DNA of 64,000 bases, from the NCBI RefSeq assembly GCF_900102215.1, contig NZ_FNBG01000015.1, forward strand, positions 55,206 to 119,205, given 5' to 3'. Origin of the DNA: Fontibacillus panacisegetis. Lineage in GTDB: Bacteria; Bacillota; Bacilli; Paenibacillales; Paenibacillaceae. Both the position numbers and the translations under genes were made by a program. The notes under the pieces were generated by a model, which was not told the origin of the DNA, searched no databases, and worked only from the letters and a program-made list of their open reading frames with translations. Shown one piece after another: positions 59,925 to 64,000 of the stretch (within the stretch, counting starts at the first letter, position 1; the number at the start of each line of letters is the position of its first letter).

Positions 59925-60668
59925 TTATTTAGTTTCCCCTATATGACCAGAACGCTGGATTTTGGTTTTTAAATAATTTTCATTGAACTCGGTTTTACCA
60001 CCCCACATCGGCTCTCTTCCGGACAGAACTAGTCCGGCACTCTTTAGTGCTTCGATTTTTTTCGGGTTATTGGTCATGAGTGTAACTGGTTTGGTTCGCA
60101 GGGTCTCAAGCACTTTAATGGCATCTCCGTAGTTTCTGGAATCGTCCACAAATCCTAGGCCTATATTTGCTTCGACTGTGTCATAGCCGTTTTCTTGAAG
60201 GACATACGCCATTGCTTTACTGAAAAGCCCGATGCCACGACCTTCGTGGTTCGCCAAGTAGAACAGTGCTCCTGTGCCATGCTCTACAATGTTTTTCATG
60301 GACTTCTTCAACTGAAAGCCGCAGTCGCATTTTTTACTGCCGAAGATGTCACCAGTATGGCAAATGGAGTGCATACGAACTAACGCTTCATCCGCATTCT
60401 TGAAATCACCATATACGAGCACACTCGATTGCTGGTATTCTGCCAATCTGGCCGATGATAGTTGATCGATGATTTCTTCATAGTTTTCTGTGACTTTACA
60501 GCGGTTAAGCCAGCAATACCATTGGAAAATGACAGTTTCTCCGTCCAGTTCGACAGGTAGCTTGATGGGGCCGACGAGATAAATGGCGCCTTCATCTGCG
60601 TGGATTAATTGAATTTTATCCTTTAACACTTCAAGTACCTTCGGTTCAAGATTAGTAGTCGACATCAA
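59925..60668 (-). CDS. ribA: GTP cyclohydrolase II
   Basis: 247 residues. Turns GTP into the first riboflavin precursor. Zinc site VRMHSICHTGDIFGSKKCDC, active block YLANHEGRGIGLFSKAMAYV, and the TNNPKKIEAL end block are all present. A stand-alone RibA without the RibB (DHBP synthase) half, so additional to, or different from, the usual RibAB of Firmicutes. It lies 25 bases behind a flavin-dependent oxidoreductase gene on the same strand, which makes a riboflavin-use link likely. Confidence 0.9.
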   Translation of the reverse strand: MMSTTNLEPKVLEVLKDKIQLIHADEGAIYLVGPIKLPVELDGETVIFQWYCWLNRCKVTENYEEIIDQLSSARLAEYQQSSVLVYGDFKNADEALVRMHSICHTGDIFGSKKCDCGFQLKKSMKNIVEHGTGALFYLANHEGRGIGLFSKAMAYVLQENGYDTVEANIGLGFVDDSRNYGDAIKVLETLRTKPVTLMTNNPKKIEALKSAGLVLSGREPMWGGKTEFNENYLKTKIQRSGHIGETK

Positions 60669-60693
60669 ATCATTCCTTTTTTTATCTATTTTA

Positions 60694-61782
60694 TTATTTA
60701 TTTTTCTGCAGTTGGCCTGCTGTTGCCCGACGTACGGCTGGAGCGACCTCTGTTGCCAATAACTCTATGCTTTTCGCAACCTTAGAGAAAGGGATGCCCC
60801 CAATATCGAGCTGCAGCATCATCCGTTGATGTCCAAACAATTCGTATTGATATAGCATTTTGTCGATGATTAATTGTGGATCACCTACGAATAACGCAGT
60901 TTCCGGACTGGTCATTTGCTCGAATTCTGCACGAGACAGGTTGGACGCTTTCGATCCAAGCTGCTGGTCTACATAGTTGCGGTAATTTGCATAATACGGA
61001 TAGTATTCATCTTTTGCTTGCCCAGTAGTCGTTGAAATGTAACCATGTCCTGTAATCCCAACTTTTAGATCGGACAATTCGTATCCAGATGCGATACCTG
61101 TTGCGCGATAGGTCTCAACCAATGCTTTAAACCGGTTAGGCGCACCACCAAGAATGGCCAAAGCCATTCCCGTTCCCATTTTGCCAGCTCGTTCAGCACT
61201 TTGCTGTGAACCTCCTGAACCGATCCAAATCGGTATTTCCTGCTTGACTGGTCGTGGTGAAATTTCAGCTTCAATTAAAGGAGAACGGAATTGGCCCTGC
61301 CAGGTAAGTCTCTCCTTCTGATTTAGCTTCTGGAATAGATTAAAGTGTTCATTAAAAAGTGTATCATAATCGCTAATGTCATACCCGAATAGGGGAAAAG
61401 ACTCCAAAAATGCGCCCCGACCGGCGATAATTTCAGCTCGTCCATTCGATAGCAAGTCTAGTGTAGCATATTCCTCAAATAGCCTTACAGGATCTGTGGT
61501 GCTTAGAACTGTAGTGGCACTAGTAAGTTTGATATTTTTGGTAGCTTGAGCAATCGCAGCCAAGACTACGGAGGTCGCAGATACCGCGTAATCTAAACGA
61601 TGATGTTCACCAATTCCAAAAATGTCTAGTCCAGCCTCATCCGCCAGCTTAGCGGATTCAATAATCTCCTGCAGCCGTTGCCTACTGCTAATTGATTGCC
61701 CACTATGCGGATCAGGTACGATATCACCGAGTGTATAGATTCCGATTTCAATACCTGAGTTATTCTGTATATTTTCATTCAT
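60694..61782 (-). CDS. LLM-class flavin-dependent oxidoreductase
   Basis: 362 residues, bacterial-luciferase-like TIM barrel. Blocks FGIGEHHRLDYAVSATSVVL, LTSATTVLSTTDPVRLFEEY, GRAEIIAGRGAFLESFPLFG, PIWIGSGGSQQSAERAGKMG. Uses reduced FMN; substrate unknown. ATG after GGGGAGG. In one transcription unit with ribA. Confidence 0.9.
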   Translation of the reverse strand: MNENIQNNSGIEIGIYTLGDIVPDPHSGQSISSRQRLQEIIESAKLADEAGLDIFGIGEHHRLDYAVSATSVVLAAIAQATKNIKLTSATTVLSTTDPVRLFEEYATLDLLSNGRAEIIAGRGAFLESFPLFGYDISDYDTLFNEHFNLFQKLNQKERLTWQGQFRSPLIEAEISPRPVKQEIPIWIGSGGSQQSAERAGKMGTGMALAILGGAPNRFKALVETYRATGIASGYELSDLKVGITGHGYISTTTGQAKDEYYPYYANYRNYVDQQLGSKASNLSRAEFEQMTSPETALFVGDPQLIIDKMLYQYELFGHQRMMLQLDIGGIPFSKVAKSIELLATEVAPAVRRATAGQLQKNK

Positions 61783-62067
61783 TCAGGTTCCTCCCCAAAG
61801 ATGACTGTTATGCTCGAAACTCTTTATATTAGTAATAGCAATAATAGTCTTATATTTATAATATAATATAAAAGAAACGATTTAGGAAATGGGAACTTTA
61901 ACGTTCCTTGATAATATTTAAACTCTATTTTTGGTTAGAGATATTGCAATAAACCTTTTTTGATATATATTTGAATTAAATGTAAGACGTGAGCAGTTAT
62001 AGGAAATTCTCAAAAAACTATAAAAGAAACAATTAGTAATGAAACAAAAGTGGATAATAGAACTTCC

Positions 62068-62227
62068 TATAACACCGTATACATGCTGCGGGACCTAAGT
62101 CCCTTGTTTTGCCCGAGGCATTTCCGGGAAGAAGACTCAAGCACAATCCTGTGAGGCGTAAGTGGCGAGAGCCACCCGATCATGGCGAAACTTAAGCCTC
62201 TCGAGTTCATGAATACGGGGGCGTTAG
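62068..62227 (+). repeat. attC-like imperfect palindrome (site E)
   Basis: Starts TATAACACCGTATACATG and ends CATGAATACGGGGGCGTTAG, whose reverse complement is a close copy of the start. The hairpin GGGAC-CTAA-GTCCC (62090-62103) sits where site A has GGGGC-ATTC-GCCCC. The 3' module ACTTAAGCCTCTCGAGTTCA is shared with site B. Precedes the methyltransferase remnant. 61783-62067 shows no gene. Confidence 0.65.
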
Positions 62228-62265
62228 ATGATATTTCCGAGTAATATAGAAAGGACATAACATAC

Positions 62266-63030
62266 ATGAAAACAATAGAAGCATTTTCAAAATCAATAAA
62301 TCAATATATGAACTATACTCAGATGCCATGAGGACGGTTATTTTATCTAACAGCCTGGCATCAAATCGACAAGTTCTTTATACAGCAACCACAATCGATT
62401 TTAGATATTGGTTGTGGTTTTGGGATAACTTCTAATGAGTTTGCACTAAGAGGAAATAGTGTAACTGGAATTGAACCTACAACAAATATGATCGAAATAG
62501 CAAGACAAAATGGACAACCAGTTCATTTTATAAGCGATTAATACGAGAACGTGGCTAATAATATTGGAAGTTACGACTGGATTTTTTGCCATAATATACT
62601 CGAGTATGTAGATGAGCCGAAGCAATTTATTCGTCTTATTAGTGATTGTCAGAATGAGAATGGGTTTCTTTCATTAATAGCACATAATCCTACAGCTAAA
62701 GTAATGAAAAAAGCTATCATTAATAAAGACCCTGGAAGTGCACTTGCCAGTATTGGAAACGAAAAGGAATATAGTGGGATTATTCAGACAGATATAACGA
62801 CATATACATATAACCAACTATCATCATGGTTATGTGAGTCGGGTTATGATATAGTAGGACATTTTGGAATACATAACATTTACGGATACATCTCAGATAA
62901 TGATATTAAACAGAATGAAGAATGGCATGCCGAAACAATTAAACTTGAATTTGAACTTGGGCATCAGAGCCCGTATAGAGATATTGCCATATTTACACAC
63001 ATAATAGCAAAGAAGATATCTTGTATATAA
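62266..63030 (+). pseudogene. SAM-dependent methyltransferase with two in-frame stops
   Basis: One uninterrupted frame of 254 codons but for TGA at 62329 and TAA at 62539. The protein would read MKTIEAFSKSINQYMNYTQM-P-stop-GRLFYLTAWHQIDKF, with SAM-binding ILDIGCGFGITSNEFALRG and FCHNILEYVDEP. Trp is usual before GRLFY in this family, so the TGA is a one-base change from TGG. The fragment from 62551 could still be made from an internal start but would lack the SAM site. The stop codon overlaps the next attC-like site. Inactive unless suppressed. Confidence 0.85.
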
Positions 63031-63083
63031 CTCGTAGAAGAGCTATCTAAGGCCGGGTTGTTTCGTGAATACAAAAACGTTAG
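63027..63083 (+). repeat. Short attC-like site (site F, 57 bp)
   Basis: ATAACTCG at the start, overlapping the methyltransferase stop codon; ends TTTCGTGAATACAAAAACGTTAG. The middle CTATCTAAGGCCGGGTTG matches the right arm of site A (TTATCTAAGGTCGGGTCG). Confidence 0.6.
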
Positions 63084-63130
63084 GTAGGTTTGCTTGAAAT
63101 ACCAGTAAACAAACTCTGGAGGTAGTTTAA

Positions 63131-63607
63131 GTGAGTAAATATCCAATAATTACGTATGATTTTCCTGAAGGAGAGAAGAGAAACCCTTTTGATGTAGATG
63201 CAGATGCTAAATACTTTATCTATGCCTCTGGCTTCTCTTATCTATTTAATGCCATAGACTTCGATAAGATCGCAAAAGTAATACCTATGGGATATAAAAC
63301 CCTAATAATTTTGGAAAGATTAACTTTAATTGAAGATGGAGTAGCAGTTAAAGATTGGTTGAAACAAAACATAGACGAATCAACATTTTTGATATTCTCA
63401 GCTGCTTTACAAGAAATAGAGCTTTATGAAGGCAAAGAAATAGTTAAAATAAATACGATTTATAGGCCAGACAATATTTATAATTCATTTCAAGAAGCTA
63501 TATGGGGAAATTACGAGGAATGTTTATGTTACGCAAAGGAATTCTCGTCAAAAAATTCAACAGATATATTAGTAACGAGAGTAGTACGCCATGAAAGTTG
63601 GCATTAA
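63131..63607 (+). CDS. Hypothetical cassette-borne protein
   Basis: 158 residues, soluble, acidic. Starts MSKYPIITYDFPEGEKRNPF; no motif that I recognise. GTG start nine bases after GGAGG. It lies alone between attC-like sites F and G, the same strand as all the other cassette genes. Confidence 0.7.
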   Translation: MSKYPIITYDFPEGEKRNPFDVDADAKYFIYASGFSYLFNAIDFDKIAKVIPMGYKTLIILERLTLIEDGVAVKDWLKQNIDESTFLIFSAALQEIELYEGKEIVKINTIYRPDNIYNSFQEAIWGNYEECLCYAKEFSSKNSTDILVTRVVRHESWH

Positions 63608-63611
63608 AAAT

Positions 63612-63645
63612 TATGTTAGCAAGCGTTTCGTGAATACATAGCTAG
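63612..63645 (+). repeat. Partial attC-like site (site G)
   Basis: TATGTTAGCAAGCGTTTCG followed by TGAATACATAGCTAG. It shares TTTCGTGAATACA with site F, but the final core is CTAG rather than CGTTAG. Truncated or decayed, next to the IS66-like element. Confidence 0.4.
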
Positions 63646-63664
63646 AAATATAGTTACTACTTAG

Positions 63665-63692
63665 GTCTCCCAACCCGGGAGATTTTTTTTTG
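63665..63692 (+). terminator. Hairpin and U-tract before the transposase gene
   Basis: CTCCC-AACC-CGGGAG, then TTTTTTTTTG. It may shield the transposase from read-through, as insertion sequences often have near their ends. Confidence 0.6.
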
Positions 63693-63764
63693 TTCCTCAA
63701 CAAGAAGGAATTTAAGTGTAGTCATCGCGAAATAGTAGATAAAGCCAAATGAGGATGTGAAGAG

Positions 63765-64000
63765 ATGGAATTCAGCAAGGAGCAAGTAAACCAAATTTGC
63801 AAAGGTGACCCCGAGATCGCCAGCTTCTTTCATGCCCTCCTCGAACATAACCGAACTCTAAAGCAGCAGAATCGTGCTCTCGTCAAACAAAATCAACAAC
63901 TCCAAGCCGTCGTTGCCTCTCAAGCTGAACAAATCGTTAAACTCGAGAAACGCGTGCATGAACTGGAACGGCAATTGGGTCAAGACAGTAATAACAGCAG
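63765..64000 (+). mobile_element. IS66-type transposase, N-terminal part (runs off the window)
   Basis: 79 codons to the window edge. MEFSKEQVNQICKGDPEIAS, then a leucine-zipper-like stretch LKQQNRALVKQNQQLQAVVA and EKRVHELERQLGQDSNNSS, the typical N-terminus of IS66 family TnpC transposases before the DDE domain. ATG with weak AGAG upstream. The left terminal repeat was not identified. Confidence 0.8.

Noticed and set aside
62266..63030. Recoding of TGA as tryptophan or selenocysteine in the methyltransferase
   Set aside because: A second stop (TAA) follows in the same gene and no SECIS-like element stands out after the TGA; simple point mutations are the better explanation.

Overview
The window looks like chromosomal DNA of a low-to-mid GC, endospore-forming Firmicute, most likely a Paenibacillus. 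This rests on two complete gerA-type germinant receptor operons, a CwlD-type cortex amidase, the yqzE / yqhG / yqhH (SNF2) neighbourhood known from Bacillus, a B12-dependent ribonucleotide reductase, and strong AGGAGG ribosome binding sites, often with TTG or GTG starts. Species cannot be fixed from the sequence alone. No rRNA, tRNA or CRISPR array was seen.

Layout. 0-3.7 kb is an accessory strip: a tandemly duplicated XRE repressor with duplicated palindromic operators, then single-function units (small protein plus retropepsin; radical SAM enzyme), each followed by an imperfect-palindrome repeat that resembles an integron attC site; the strip ends against a wrecked sigma-factor gene. 3.8-6.6 kb holds a BlaI/BlaR1-type repressor-protease pair with a well-defined operator/promoter. 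6.6-9 kb holds an HD-GYP protein with a structured leader and a tyrosine recombinase gene framed by 29-bp perfect inverted repeats, a candidate self-inverting switch. 9.4-12.7 kb has a zinc-ribbon membrane protein and an ECF sigma operon with two DUF4367-like partners. 13-17 kb (minus) and 25.9-29.8 kb (plus) are two gerA operons. Between them lie a LacI regulator whose targets, an ABC permease and a LamG-GH32 fructan/sucrose hydrolase, are deletion-ridden pseudogenes, a GMC dehydrogenase pair, and a vitamin-B6-flavoured group (PNPOx-like, YggS, MocR). 30-36.5 kb is housekeeping-like: deacetylase, CwlD, YqzE, YqhG, SNF2 helicase. 36.9-39.5 kb is nrdJ with an NrdR-like box.

39.8-43.7 kb is a compact gene set for a cysteine-rich peptide: a 64-residue, six-cysteine precursor with its own strong promoter, two membrane-anchored thioredoxin-fold proteins, a MauE/DoxX-type membrane redox protein and an ABC exporter without a peptidase domain. 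I see it as an undescribed disulfide-rich secreted peptide system. 44.3-46.8 kb is a gene graveyard (glycoside hydrolase and AraC fragments). 46.9-58.5 kb is a long tellurite-resistance-type (Ter) locus: four TerD-family proteins, TerC, a five-gene biosynthetic-looking block (HpcH/citrate lyase-like, phosphoribosyltransferase, StiP-like, HAD, ATP-grasp), an XpaC-like protein and TelA, cut into sub-units by intrinsic terminators.

58.7-61.8 kb has small hypotheticals, GTP cyclohydrolase II and an LLM flavin oxidoreductase. 62-64 kb returns to the attC-like repeats: a methyltransferase pseudogene and a hypothetical gene, each followed by such a repeat, then the start of an IS66-type transposase. 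The repeat-gene-repeat architecture at both ends of the window, with compensatory base changes in a shared hairpin and no integrase in sight, is the most unusual large-scale signal here.
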